Below are positions 45,701 through 57,301 of a stretch of 64,000 nt of DNA, piece after piece (the first letter of the stretch is position 1; each line of letters begins with the position of its first letter). The stretch spans positions 124,001 through 188,000 of the forward strand of contig JAIQDT010003819.1 in NCBI GenBank assembly GCA_021521415.1, in the 5' to 3' direction. The DNA is from Bidens hawaiensis (Eukaryota; Streptophyta; Magnoliopsida; Asterales; Asteraceae). Under the pieces are notes generated by a model that saw nothing but the letters and a program-made list of their open reading frames with translations, was not told the DNA's origin and ran no database searches. Made by a program: the position numbers and the translations under genes.

Positions 45701-46102
45701 TTTTGAGTCAAAACATGTTTCGATAGACGTTGATACTTTAGAACTCATATTTAAGACATAAATATCATTTGATCGAGGTGATCGCATGACAACCATGTCC
45801 TCGGGAATCACATATCCCGGTTTCAAAATAAGACACTCTTTATTAGTAAATACTGACGTGTACTTCTTATCGCAGATTTGCGACACACTCAAAAAATTAT
45901 GGTCCACCTTGTCATAGTAATTGACCTTTTCAAAAGTAGTGTGACCATTCAAAACTTCACCCTCTTGTGTTATCATTCCCCCGGAATTCCCAGCAAACGC
46001 TACATAACCCCCTTGAATATTCCTCACATTAGTTAAGAGGTCGAGATTTCCAGTGATATGACGAAAACAACCACTATCCATTATCCAGTTTTCACCAGAC
46101 AC
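42751..46102 (-). pseudogene. pol: Outer Copia pol: protease, integrase, RT, RNase H
   Basis: Protease motif WIMDSGCFRHIT near 46070. Pre-integrase HRRMGHIHVRT ... CVACKKGK (45540-45680). Integrase D in TDDYSRY-type text at the 45410 frame change, D in RSDNGTE (about 45285) and E in NGVAERKNRT (about 45180). RT 43416-44279 with [22 protein letters not shown] and YVDDIIFG, followed by a frame change. RNase H 42751-43378 with SDSDYGG and TAEAEYVAAS, and a TAA near 42955 before HSKTKHIEIRYHF. The stop at 42751 is the natural pol end. At least four lesions. Copia lineage, Sirevirus-like by gag size, PBS and the third ORF. Confidence 0.9.
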
Positions 46103-46299
46103 AGTCTTGGATGTACCCTACACACAAAGTAAAAGTGATTAGTTCAAAAAGGCAACCCATGCCTCAGTCTTGGGTACCTTTTGAGTTTCTCTTGGAACAT
46201 TAACTTGAACAGATTTCAACTGTTGTTCAGCAACTTGAGAATAAGTTACCGGCTTCTTAGACTTTCGTCTTAGATAAGCAACTTGAACAACTTTTGAAT

Positions 46300-49200
46300 T
46301 CACGTTCTTGCATATGGGCTCAGTTGGAACAAATTTGGTTTCACTTGACCATGTGTTTCATTCACATGAATTACCTTACGTTGATTCACGTTTGAAAACA
46401 TGATGTGTGTATCATCCTCACACAACACGGGTCGTTTCAGAATCTCCTCTATCACAGGAACCGGTTTCGAATGGTCCTTGACAAAAGGATGAAGATTCTG
46501 AGATTTCTGTTGACCACGGTTTCTCACCACATGACCTTGTTGACCACACAAAAAGCAGCTTCGCATGTCAACATGACCATGTTGAGGTTTGGCACAAGCA
46601 GATGCAACAGAAGGTTGATAACTTACATTTTTAGTGAAACTCTTGGCCAAATCATCAGATGATACAGACTTCTTTTTCATATAAAATTCAAGATTAGAGC
46701 AGTTTGAAAAACTTTGCAATGTGTCAGTTCCAGTGGATTTTACAAACTGAACATTCTTAGCCGTTTTTAATACTTGTTTAGCTCTAACCAATGGGTCTGA
46801 AGAATTTGATGTTTTGGCACAAGCATATTGACTTTCAAAGTCTTTTAACTTGTCAGTTTCATTGTAAAATACGCTTTTGATTAGTTCAGGGGTAATGATA
46901 TTAATCGGAATGTCTTTCTCAGTGAACATCATGTTCATTCCCTTTAACTTAAAAACCCTAGCAGATGATGGCTTAGAACTAGTAGGATTGATGAAACGCA
47001 TCAAGTCCTCATCAGAAATTTTAGGTTTTTCTGATTTCCTTTCCTTCACAGGTTTAACTTTCACTTGTTCTTCCTTTTTCACATGAGGCTTGTGTGAACC
47101 ATACACAACTTCCTCAAATTCATGATGTTCACAAAGAATGTGATTAGAACTTGGAATTTTCTTGTGCTTGTGAATCACCTCAGGTTCAAAAATGTCCTCA
47201 ATAATTACTTTGTCAACATTTTCAACAAAAACTTTATTGCTTTCAACATGAGGTTTTTGAAGGGCAGGTTGGGCTTTAACAGTTTCAGTTTTAACAGGTT
47301 TAGAAATTTCTGAAATCACAGGTTCTTTCACAATAACATCTTCTTCTCTTTTAGCAAAAGGATTTACTTTATAATCATTTTGAAAAGGTGGTGGAATTTC
47401 AACAAAACATATACCTTTCTTTGAATCTTTTTGCTTACTAGACACTTCAAATATTTCGTTTAGCAAAAAGGAAGAATTTCGAAATTTACCCAACTTGTTC
47501 TTTAACTCGAGAACCTCATTCTCAAGCTCAGTTATCTTCGACCTATGTTTCAAGATTTCTTGAAACTTTTGATTATTAATTGTCATTTAAACGGATAACT
47601 CAGCCTTGAGATCGTGGTTACTTGTCCTCAATCTTCTCTCGAGATCTCATTTGAGATTCAAGAGATTGTCGATAAGTATCCTTTAGTGAAGCAATTTCTC
47701 TCACTAAATTATCATTATGATTCTTTAAAGACTCTAACTTAGGTTTGTTAGTCTCACATTCAACAAAAGTTACTTTAACAAATGAAGTAGAAGAGATAGA
47801 ATGACTAACCTCATCATGCAAGCAAACGTGGTTGGAATATTAACACATGAATCATCAGAGTCTGATTCAGTGTCATTATCAGATGATAACTCACTTCCAC
47901 TTGCATCTTGAGAAACATCATTAGTCTTGAACATAACCAAATTGGCTTGATTGTCGTTACACAGTAATCGTTGTGACCAATCAGTCCCATCAGCTAACAT
48001 TGCTTGTGACCCAGAAGTAGACGGTTTCTTTTCAGCATCATTACCTCGTGGTGTAGAAGAACTTTGGTTTTGACCACGAGGACCAGTATACTCCTTTTTC
48101 GGCTTATCACACTATTTTGCAAAGTTTCCAAATTCCTGGCAATTATAACATTTGACTTTCAATTTATCAAATCCCAATTTCTTGTTTAAAGCGAGAAGAT
48201 CTTTGCCGGTACTTTGCATAAACCTTTTAACCTTACGAACAATCACCGCCATGTTCCACTTCAAGTCCATAATCTCTAAGTCATCTGGATCAATCTGATC
48301 ATAGTCTTCATCAGTCAAATTACTAGTGGCAATCTAGCTACTCACCAAATTCTCATAGGAAGACATGAAGGTTGTCAGAAAAGCAAAGTTTTGTTCAGCT
48401 TCCTTCATGTTTACAGTTGGTGGTGGAGAGAATTGATTGTAGTAGATGAATTTCGAGATCCAACAGAAACACCAGGTGATCCAGAATTACCAGCAATGTA
48501 GAAACATGCTCTTGGATCACTATATATGGTTGTTGCATTCTCGCTTGCAGTTTGTGTAAGAAATGCAGAGATTGTTGATATAGTTGAACTTAAAGGAATG
48601 CTACCACCGTAAAAAGCAGGATCTTGACTCTCTTTGGAAGACTTTTGACATTTGAGATCGTACTCTCTTGCTTCTATCTTTTGCAAGAACTCAGTCGCAG
48701 TTAAGTCTTCATTATTGAAATAATTGTTCTCTTTTAGAACCATCAAAAACGTAGAATAAGAACTCGGTAGTGCACTCTTAATAGTATCAATCTCATCAAC
48801 CTCAGAAGTTTCTAGCTTCATTTTATCCATCTCAGCTATCAAATGATTGAATCTTGTCGTCATCTCCTCAACAGTTTCACCCTTCAATAAATTAAAATTT
48901 CTGAATTGAAACTTAAGCATTACTTTCTTACTCTCAGCTGTATTACCATACTCCTCATACGAATATGTTGGAATAGGGATGCACATATTTTTATGCTACC
49001 CACTTGGTGAAAGATGTTTTCGGGTAAATCCATTGTAAGAGTAGAATAGGCTTTTGTCTCAATCTCTAACGCTTTCTTCTCTTATTGTGAGTATTGAGAG
49101 ATAGCTTTAGGTGTGTAACCAATAGGTTAATATCCTATCATAGGAACGATGTAAACCTCATCCAAACAATATGAGCAGTCAGGGTGAATAGAACCCAAAT

Positions 49201-49369
49201 GAGCACGAAAACGGGGTTCCCATTTAGCAAAATCGCTAAATTTCATTAATCGTGGACATTTAGAATGTGAACCTATCTCGTTATCAAGTTGCAACATTTG
49301 TTGCATTAACAAATTTTGTGAAGCCAAAGCATACATACCAGCCATGTTGCTAAATGACAATGTTTTCAA
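46300..49369 (-). pseudogene. gag: Outer Copia gag, long form, broken
   Basis: The likely start is the ATG at about 49345 (MAGMYALASQ). The stretch directly before it reads GTCATTTAG|CAACATGG, again acceptor-like. The gag domain continues at 48411-48986 (FRNFNLLKGETVEEMTTRF). The first zinc knuckle is damaged: CYNCQEFGNFAK has Asn where His is expected, and a TAG at 48112-48114 precedes the last Cys. Downstream (46300-48000, two frames) come an acidic stretch, a coiled coil (ITELENEVLELKNKLG) and a second knuckle CFLCGQQGHVVRNR with the last Cys replaced by Arg. The stop at 46300 closes it. Confidence 0.85.
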
Positions 49370-49379
49370 ACTTAAAGGG

Positions 49380-49960
49380 TTAGAGATTAAAATTATATTA
49401 ACGAACTGTAAAAAGTAGAATCAACGAACTGTAAACAGTGGTTAACGAATCACAACTTAACGAATTGGGAATTTGTTTCTGTAACGAATTAGGAACAGTA
49501 TTCACGAATCTGAAACAGTTAACGAACTGGAAGATGTTAACGAATCGGATCAACAAATTGGTTCAACGAATCTGATTAACGAATCTGATTTCAAAACAAC
49601 GAATCACTAAGTGACAACTTAGCGAATTAGAATAACAAATTGTTCTGCGAATTAAGTCAAGTAACGAATAAGATGAACGAATCAGATGGTTTTCTTTAAC
49701 GAATTACTAAGAGTAAACTTAGCGAATTAAATGACGAATCAGCTACAGTTGATAACGAATCAACTAATAGCGAATCGGTTGTAACAAACTCTGGCAACTT
49801 TTTCCACGTGGCAAAAGTTGTTAGATCTTAAAGTTAATGAACTGAATACGTGTCACACGAAGTAATGACACGAATTAGAATGTGTAACGAATTGGTTCAC
49901 GAATTAACCAATAACCATAACGAATCAGCTTAAGACCTTAACGAATGAGCCAGAAATGTT
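49380..49960. repeat. AACGAAT motif field in outer Copia leader
   Basis: Roughly 30 copies of aacgaa(t/c) or its complement in about 580 bp between gag and the primer site, at irregular 15-25 bp spacing. The remaining leader (49961-50435) is C/A-rich with no ORF. Confidence 0.85.
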
Positions 49961-50435
49961 AACGAATTAAGTGAATCTTTAAATCTTCATATCTTCAAAC
50001 ACAAATTACCAGATTTCTGGAAACGTATGAACATTCAAACCAGGTATCAAATTCGTAATACTCACTCGATACACAACCATATTGTTCAACTAAACTACCA
50101 AAACACTAGGAAATACAACGCGAATTCAAATCGCATCATCTCGTAAATCAAATTACCATATATCACAACCAATATGACCAAAATTATTACCCTATTTTCG
50201 GCCAAATCCTAACCCAAACCAATTCAGTCCAAACCAATCCAAATTCCAATTCCTTCCAACCTTACCTTACCAATACATTAACAATCTCAAATCCAATCCA
50301 ATCAATCCATATCCAAGTCCGAATTAACTCAATTCAATCCAAACTCAAATCGGACATAAACATATACCAAAATACCAACTAACAGTCCACTAATAACAAT
50401 TTAACACACGAATCAAGAGCAATCGAACACCGAAA

Positions 50436-50447
50436 GCTCTGATACCA
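50436..50447 (-). other. Primer-binding site of outer Copia
   Basis: gctctgatacca, complement of TGGTATCAGAGC, two bases inside the right LTR. This sets the minus orientation. Confidence 0.95.
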
Positions 50448-50449
50448 CT

Positions 50450-50956
50450 TGTAAACAAGATAAACTTACCTCAGATCTTAGATCTAATATAGATAATTAA
50501 TACGATTATGGATCTAGTTCATGATGACACTTGATTATATGTTATATGTTATATTAATTGTATGTATGTGTATGTATAATATTAGATTGAAGCTTGAGAG
50601 AAACGAATTGGGCAAGGGTTCGATAATCTAAACTCAAAACCTAAATTAACAGTGGAATAACACCACTATAAATAGAAAATGGATCTAGTTCGTTACACAT
50701 TCCATAACGAACTAGGCTCCACTTCGTTACATTACATTAAATGAAACAAACTTAGCGAATCACCCCCTGATTCGTTAAACATCCTTAACGAATCTGGAAG
50801 AAACATAACTTAAACCTAGTTCGTTAAACATCCTTAACGAACTAGACAATTCTATAACGAACTACATTAATTTCTTTAATATTTAATACATCAATTAAAC
50901 GATAAATACATTAACGACAATTACAAAGACTCGAGACGAAAAACCGTGTACTAACA
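50450..50956 (-). repeat. 5' LTR of outer Copia
   Basis: 507 bp, partner of 28338-28844. It is followed by the ACTGT duplication. Confidence 0.95.
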
Positions 50957-51591
50957 ACTGTTTATCCTTGTGTGTATATCAGTTTATGCCTAACTTACTA
51001 TTTGCTTACTTGCTTTATTTTACCGCATTCGGAGAGGTCCATCCTTAATAGTATGATCATACGACCGTCATAGTGGCTGGCGTCCAATCGCATGACAATG
51101 GTTTAACCGACAACCCATCTTTGGTAACCAATGTCATATTCGCATGGCAACAGTTGAGCCCTTTCTTTATTACCTGTGTGAATTGTTTATATGCTATGGC
51201 TTAATTGTTTATCTCAAAGGAACAGTTTGCGTTTTCTCTTATATATTATTATTGTAGTGTCAAAGTATGGTGTTTTACTCAATCAACCATGTGTTGACAA
51301 AATTTTTTCTATTTTTTGCGCATATGCAGGTTATTATTTGAACTAGTTACAAGATTTAATGAAGACTTAGTGAATAATTGAAGTTAGAAGAATTTTAATC
51401 AAGATCATTTGAGATATAAGTTTGTTTTGTTGTATGTTATGGATTATGTACTTTGTACTTGAATTATTTGAATTATTTAATTGAATTAAATAGATATTGC
51501 CACTTTTAAATATTGTTTGATAGTACCTTGAGAGCTGTGAGCAATCAGCTCATGTCCCGAAATTTCCGTCTTAGATTGGGGTTTGACAACA
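50957..51591 (+). repeat. Gypsy-type LTR remnant, right half
   Basis: Continues the segment cut by the outer Copia. Phrases such as gagaggtccatcc ... catagtggctggcgtccaatc and a terminal cccgaaatttccgtctta are of the kind found in composite-family Gypsy LTRs (recognition, not proof). No ORF. Confidence 0.45.
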
Positions 51592-51950
51592 AGTTAGGCA
51601 TAAACTGATATACACACAAGGATAACAATTGCTAATGTGGATAATAAAAAAAATAATAATAATAAGAAGAAGAAGAAGAAGAAAGTACTGTAAATACGCA
51701 TATGTCCCTAAAACATTGAAAACAAGTAAAAGAAGGGGAGTGATTACTCACCTTATCAAATACGCAAAGCGAGGATGATTTCATAAGAAAGCAATAAATC
51801 ACGCTCTTCGGGAATTACCAACGAAAAATCTTAAGTAACAATAATTGTGGAAACAAATATGGGTTGAATAACGAAGCTAAAACCAGATAGAGATTCAGAA
51901 CTTTGATGATTGAGTGTATTCTTACGAAAGCTATCTATTACTTTAATATA
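51592..51950 (-). repeat. Inverted partial copy of the same LTR remnant
   Basis: gttaggcataaactgatatacacacaagg (51592 on) is the exact inverse of 50965-50995. Its continuation inverts to text matching 28080-28337, including gggacatatgcg, aggtgagta.t.cactcc, ttcccgaa and gaatctctatctgg, with about 25% divergence. GAA and AAT microsatellites lie at 51650-51685. Confidence 0.65.
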
Positions 51951-52364
51951 TTATTAATTTTATTATTTTGGATCATTACTTTTATTTATCAAGTTCATGA
52001 TAAATAGTATATTTTTAAATTGTATAAATTATATTTATGAAATACTTAAATAAATAAATATTTATAAGTTTTGATAAATTATATAAAGCGATTTGAGATT
52101 GAACGGATATTCGAGAAATAATAATTTATTTAAATTTTGTTTTATATTAGTAACAATAAAAGTAAATATCTTAACTTATAAATCTTAAAGTTGTTTTAAA
52201 TAATATTAAATATTTTTTATAAAAATAGATTTGTTTAGAAAATATTTTATCAGTAATTATTTTAACATATTAAATAATAAAACATATTTTAATTATCTTT
52301 TTTAAATTAAAAACCTCTTTAACATATTTAATATTAAAACCTTTACCAATTTTTAATAACTAAA

Positions 52365-52410
<46 letters not shown>
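51951..52410. other. A/T-rich spacer and (AT)n tract
   Basis: Very A/T-rich without ORF. Ends in an (AT)n run at about 52372-52410. Confidence 0.6.
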
Positions 52411-52413
<3 letters not shown>

Positions 52414-52779
52414 GGTATTATTTAAGAACTTCAAAAAATTTAAGAACTGTTAGAAACTCTAAACAATCAAACATTTTTTTATATACTAACATTATTTTAG
52501 AGTAGTTTTATCATATTTTATATAAAATATTTTGATTACATATCTTAATCACAAGTTTACATATATGTAAAATGTATGTACTACCAAATTTACATAGGTG
52601 TAACACAAAACATAGATATGTATATAAACTAATTTTCAAAATTGTAATTATAAATATAGATGTACAAAAAAGATGAAATTACACTCAAAAACATTAGCAT
52701 ACAAAAATTTTATAAAAAACGTTAGGTTTTAATAGTTTCTTCAAGTTCTTAAATAATTTAACAGTTCTGTAATGATACT

Positions 52780-52784
<5 letters not shown>
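52411..52784. mobile_element. MITE in TA repeat (1)
   Basis: The inverted ends share ttaagaact..., aactgtta and gaaact words (52411-52470 against 52715-52784 inverted). Both sides are (TA)n, so a target duplication cannot be resolved. No coding capacity. Confidence 0.5.
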
Positions 52785-52829
<45 letters not shown>

Positions 52830-52834
<5 letters not shown>

Positions 52835-53077
52835 TATACTAAAAAGAAGTAGTTTCCTTGGAAGACTAGGAATAAATCATAGCCATTGGATCATGTTAAT
52901 CAATGGTTGAGATTTAAAATTACCAAAACCGACATAGTTTCCTATAATTACTCTTTCACCACTATAACCGACATAGTTTCTTAGAATTGTTCTTTCACTA
53001 TATGTTGTAATGCCACTTGTCAAAAATCTATTGGTTTTTACCATTCTTAGGAAACTCTTTCTTTTTATTTGAACCCT
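52830..53077. mobile_element. AGGGTT-ended MITE in TA repeat (2)
   Basis: Left end agggttatactaaaaagaa. The inverted right end is agggttcaaataaaaagaa, and agtttcct follows in both. (TA)n on both sides gives a compatible 8-bp TATATATA duplication, as in hAT elements. Inside is a roughly 50-bp direct repeat (aaccgacatagtttc ... tctttcac, twice). Confidence 0.65.
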
Positions 53078-53195
53078 TATATATATATATAAGTATATAC
53101 ACACACATATATATATATATGGTTTTAACCGTGATTCGAAAAACGACTAGTTAATGAGTCGGTCTTTAAAAATATTGATTTAGTATTATATGTAT

Positions 53196-54673
53196 AGGGT
53201 CAATTTATTCTACAAAGGGTAATAAAAATGAGAAGTGTGAGAAGCCATAAATAATTGACATGTGTCAAGTGGAGACCAAAGGAAAAATGATATAAAGGTA
53301 ATCGTATACATTTTCTCTCCCCATATGCAAGGCACATGTTAATACCCCCATCATTTTATAACTTTTATAACTTTTTTGTATGATATTTTAAAAAAAAAAT
53401 TATCATAATAACAAGCGTTTTTTATCTTTAATATGAGTATGATTTTTGTTATATAAATTTTAAAACAAAAATCACGTCATTGTGTATTTTCGCACACCAT
53501 TGTGTCTTTTCGTTTATCATTGTGTCTTTTTTCATCATTGTGTCTTTTCGCACACCATTGTGTCTTTTTTCGTCATTGTGTCTTTTCACACACCATTGTG
53601 TCTTTTTCGCACACCATTGTGTTTTTTTGCTTATCATTGTGTCTTTTCGCACAACATTGTGTCTTTTCGCTTATCATTGTGTCTATTTTCGTCATTGTGT
53701 CTTTTCGCACACCATTGTGTCTTTTTCGCACACCATTGTGTTTTTTCGCTTATCATTGTGTTTTTTTCGTCATTGTGTCTTTTTTAGTCATTGTGTATTT
53801 TCGTACACCATTGTGTCTTTTCGCTTATCATTATGTTTTTTTCGTCATTGTGTCTTTTCGCACACCATTGTGTCTTTTTTCGTCATTGTGTCTTTTTTCG
53901 CCATTGTGTCTTTTCGCACACCATTGTGTCTTTTCGCTTATCATTGTGTCTTTTTTCGCACATCATTGTGTCTTTTCGCTTATTATTGTGTCTATTTTCG
54001 TCATTGTGTTTTTCGTTATTGTGTCTTTCAACTCATCATTATGTTTTTTTTAAATACTAATAACACCGTTGTGTAATAATAATATGTAAAAATAATGATA
54101 AAATAACAACAAATTATCTAATACATAAAATACAATGATTAATACATGTTACACAATAACTTGAAATACAAAACAAAATGGTGAATGCGTATAACACAAT
54201 GCCTAAAACGTAAGACACAATGGTGAATACGTATAACACAATGACATAAAACGTAAGACACAATGGTGAATATATATAACACAATGAAACGTAAAACACA
54301 ATGGAAACAACATATTACACGATGACACAATGAACAAAAAAACATAATTAAAAAACCCATTAATTTTTTTTATTTTTATATAACAATATGATACTCATAT
54401 TAAAGATAAAAAAACGCTTATTATTATTGTGAATTTTTTTTTAAAAACTAATATCGTATGAAAAAGTTATGGACATTTTAAAATGATTGGGGAATTGACA
54501 TGTGTCTTGCATGTGAAGAGAGAAAGTCAACAAATGTGTGTTATTACCTTCATGCCATTTCCATAAATTTTTATTTATTAAATTAATCTCAACCATTCAA
54601 ATTTAAGATCAATGAACTGGATTCCTTCTCACTCTTCTCATTTTTGTTGTCCTTTGTATTTTAACTTTACCCT
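53196..54673. mobile_element. hAT-like foldback element with minisatellite
   Basis: The ends are AGGGT/ACCCT, flanked by the 8-bp duplication ATATGTAT (53188-53195 and 54674-54681). The inverted arms extend about 280 bp (for example aaaaatgagaag.gtgagaa, gacatgtgtc, atctttaatatgagtat). The interior consists of the repeat CATTGTGTCTTTTCGCACAC on the left and the complementary GACACAATGGTGAATACG type on the right. No transposase. Confidence 0.75.
53477..54050 (+). repeat. 20-bp minisatellite CATTGTGTCTTTTCGCACAC
   Basis: About 30 variable units alternating cgcacac, cgcttat and ttcgt tails. Long open frames exist in all three plus frames simply because the unit lacks stops. They are not genes. 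Inverted shorter units lie at 54120-54320. Confidence 0.9.
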
Positions 54674-55087
54674 ATATGTATAATATTAATAATAAAATTT
54701 AATTGATTAATATATTAATATATAGCTTGAAAGGATTATTACAAAAAAAAACCCCAAAACGGGCTGTGAGAGGCTCGAACCCACGCCTCAAACTCGTCCA
54801 AATTCTTAAACATGATGCAAGCAACCAATTGAGATAACCAGAAACTTAAGATCAATGAACTGGATTCCTTCTCACTCTTCTCATTTTTGTTGTCCTTTGT
54901 ATTTTAACTTTACCCTATATGTATAATATTAATAATAAAATTTAATTGATTAATATATTAATATATAGCTTGAAAGGATTATTACAAAAAAAAACCCCAA
55001 AACGGGCTGTGAGAGGCTCGAACCCACGCCTCAAACTCGTCCAAATTCTTAAACATGATGCAAGCAACCAATTGAGATAACCAGAAA
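54604..55087. repeat. Perfect 242-bp tandem duplication
   Basis: 54604-54845 and 54846-55087 appear identical, including an A9 run. The unit spans the right end of the foldback element and a tRNA-like module. It is recent and post-dates the transposon insertion. Confidence 0.9.
54741..54846 (-). other. tRNA-like (SINE-like) module, copy 1
   Basis: The minus strand reads GGTTATCTCAATTGGTTGC (A-box-like) and, about 45 nt on, GTGGGTTCGAGCCTC (B-box-like), ending in a T-rich tail. This looks like a tRNA-derived SINE head or tRNA relic. It does not fold as a full tRNA by eye. Confidence 0.45.
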
Positions 55088-55088
55088 C
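54983..55088 (-). other. tRNA-like (SINE-like) module, copy 2
   Basis: Exact copy of the preceding module, carried by the 242-bp duplication. Confidence 0.45.
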
Positions 55089-55751
55089 TTTTTGATAACA
55101 TGAGAACCCTTTGGTTTCAACAGACAGACGAAACACCCAATTCAGGCATAAACCCTAATGAATCCAATTGATTAATCCAGTTTGTAATTGTTTAATTAAC
55201 CATAGGGTTAACATAGTATGATGGATGAAGAACATAACTGTGTAATTAAATACCTTTAATGGTGATTCAATGATGGTTTAATTGCTCGATAACCCGTCAA
55301 CCAGAGAGAGTCCAAGAACACGAATACAGAAGCTAACAAAATATAATTAGATATGGGGGTTTCGTTGGCGCTGCTATAAAAATCGTGCAAGGAGGATTAA
55401 TTGGATTATAATGGTCATTATATGATGAATCCTTAAACGGGTTATATCGGTTAATTCCTATAGGCAATACGTATCATGAATTATCCTAGTTTCCTAAGTT
55501 ATCACGTCAGTGGAGTTGCAGATGACAACGATCATACAATATCAAATTCAATTGTAGAACGAGGATTTAGGCACAAGTTATCACACGGGTCGCGGTTACG
55601 GGTTTGGATCCTGATTCACGGGTTTGGGGTAAATGGGTGTAAGAATTGTATATTATTTTATTATCACTTTGCAATTAGGTCCCTATACTTTGGATGAGGA
55701 TACATATGAGGTTAAACTAAAGTTTTAGGATGTAAATTGTATTAACTCGTT
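55088..55751. other. Low-copy-looking spacer
   Basis: No repeat structure or convincing ORF seen. It ends in TCGTT, the target site of the TR-GAG element. Confidence 0.4.
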
Positions 55752-56224
55752 TGTAAGGCCCCGAACCCGGTGACCCTACTTTAGCGTCGGATTTACTCAT
55801 AAACACAGTTCTTCAAATCAGAGTTTATTAAAACTTTTCGCGGAATATAAAACATCAATCATTTGTTACAAAACATTAAATCTTTTCTTTGATACCATAA
55901 CACAAAACTTTATATTTAAAACATCTTTACTTCTTTACTTCTTTCTTTAGATGCCAGCCGTTCAATCCATGCCGTGTGTCATCCTCATGCTAACTCTATA
56001 ATCAGCTCACCTGCGTGCATACTAAAAGTCAGCTACGCTGAGTGAGTTCTAGTTAATCGAACGCCATACAATACATACACATACATACATATCCGTAGAT
56101 ACATATCCATACTTCACTAGTTACCCTTCTGTTCTACATACATACTTGCTACCATACATACATACATATCTACAATCGCTAACCTCAGTCTACCGAGAGT
56201 ACGTTCATAGTTCACCGTCTATAC

Positions 56225-56690
56225 CTGTACTCAAGGTCGTGAACACGTACAAGGTTCGCAGTCCTTACCTATGTTCACCATTTATGGTACGTACAAGGAT
56301 CGCGGTCCTTCCCTATACCATAGTACATCCACAACACGTACAAGGTTCGCAGTCCTTCCCTATGTTGCAACCTAATTCATAGCACGTACGAGGTTCGCAG
56401 TCCTCCCCTATGCTACAAATCAGCACGTATAAGGTTCACAGTCCTTTCCTATGCTGAAATACATCCACAACACATACAAGGTTCGCAGTCCTTCCCTATG
56501 TTGCAACCTAATTCATAGCACGTACGAGGTTCGCAGTCCTCCCCTATGCTACAAATACAGCACGTATAAGGTTCACAGTCCTTTCCTATGCTGACGCCTA
56601 CCTACATTACGTATAAGGTTCGCAGTCCTTATCTACGTTTACATATATCATCTACTTCACGTATAAGGCTCGCAGTCCTTAACTACGCCA
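56225..56690. repeat. Tandem array of CACGTAYAAGGTTCGCAGTCC
   Basis: About eleven units of 35-50 bp keyed on the conserved 25-bp core and a cctatgtt/cctatgct tail. A higher-order duplication of three units is visible (56330-56460 against 56460-56590). The copy in the other LTR is at 60581-61046. Confidence 0.9.
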
Positions 56691-57301
56691 TTACCAGCCG
56701 AGTCTATGTCCGATAGAAGCTAGAGGGAATTGCCATCCTAACTTACTATGTCGAACGTAGAACTCACATGCCATTCGTGTACCTATATACACATACTTAC
56801 ATTTTAACATAAGAACACTCTATGCATTCTTTACCTCATTCATTTAACAACCATACCCCTTGTCGTTACGTGCAATATCCGAAGATCGTTCACGCCCCGA
56901 CAAATATTCATTTGAAATATTCATACATCTTCGATATATAATATTCGTACCTTTATTTTTAACCTGACAGTACGCGCAATATCCGAAGATCGTTCGCGTA
57001 CCGACAAACAATCATTCATATCTATCACACATATCACATATGACATACACTTATCACTTAGGATAAATGTATTAACAACACATCGAGTATGCACACAGCC
57101 CCGAAAACATAACAAGGAATGGGGCTAGAAACTCACCTGAATTCTGCTTCTTTTTCTGATAGCTGTAAATCCCTTCTCTAACTGAGCTCGGCTGACTGTA
57201 CAAGTTACACGTATCAATACTCGTCTGATCTAATCTGGTGGCCTAGTATTAGCTTACTTTAACTTATCGCTTTATAATTTATTTTCTAACCAAACTTGGC
57301 T

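Larger units (their letters stand above)
28338..50956 (-). mobile_element. Outer Copia element (Sirevirus-like), complete with LTRs and TSD
   Basis: Two 507-bp LTRs (28338-28844 and 50450-50956) are flanked by the 5-bp duplication ACTGT (28333-28337 and 50957-50961). The minus-strand order is LTR, primer site, gag, protease, integrase, RT, RNase H, structured spacer, intron-like leader, third ORF, polypurine tract, LTR. The span is 22.6 kb. Removing the nested Copia (34591-42531) leaves about 14.7 kb, large for Copia. The LTRs differ at about 17 sites by eye. All ORFs carry stops or frameshifts. Confidence 0.95.

Noticed and set aside
53477..54050. CRISPR-like regular repeats
   Set aside because: Units are contiguous and degenerate without unique spacers of constant length. 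This is plant nuclear DNA, and the repeats belong to a foldback transposon.
53480..54076. Three overlapping long open frames with repeated CVFF/HHCVF residues
   Set aside because: They result from a stop-free 20-bp minisatellite read in all three frames. There is no domain, and the arms are inverted repeats of a transposon.
54741..54846. Functional tRNA gene
   Set aside because: A- and B-box-like words are present, but the acceptor and anticodon stems do not pair by eye. Kept only as a tRNA-like module.
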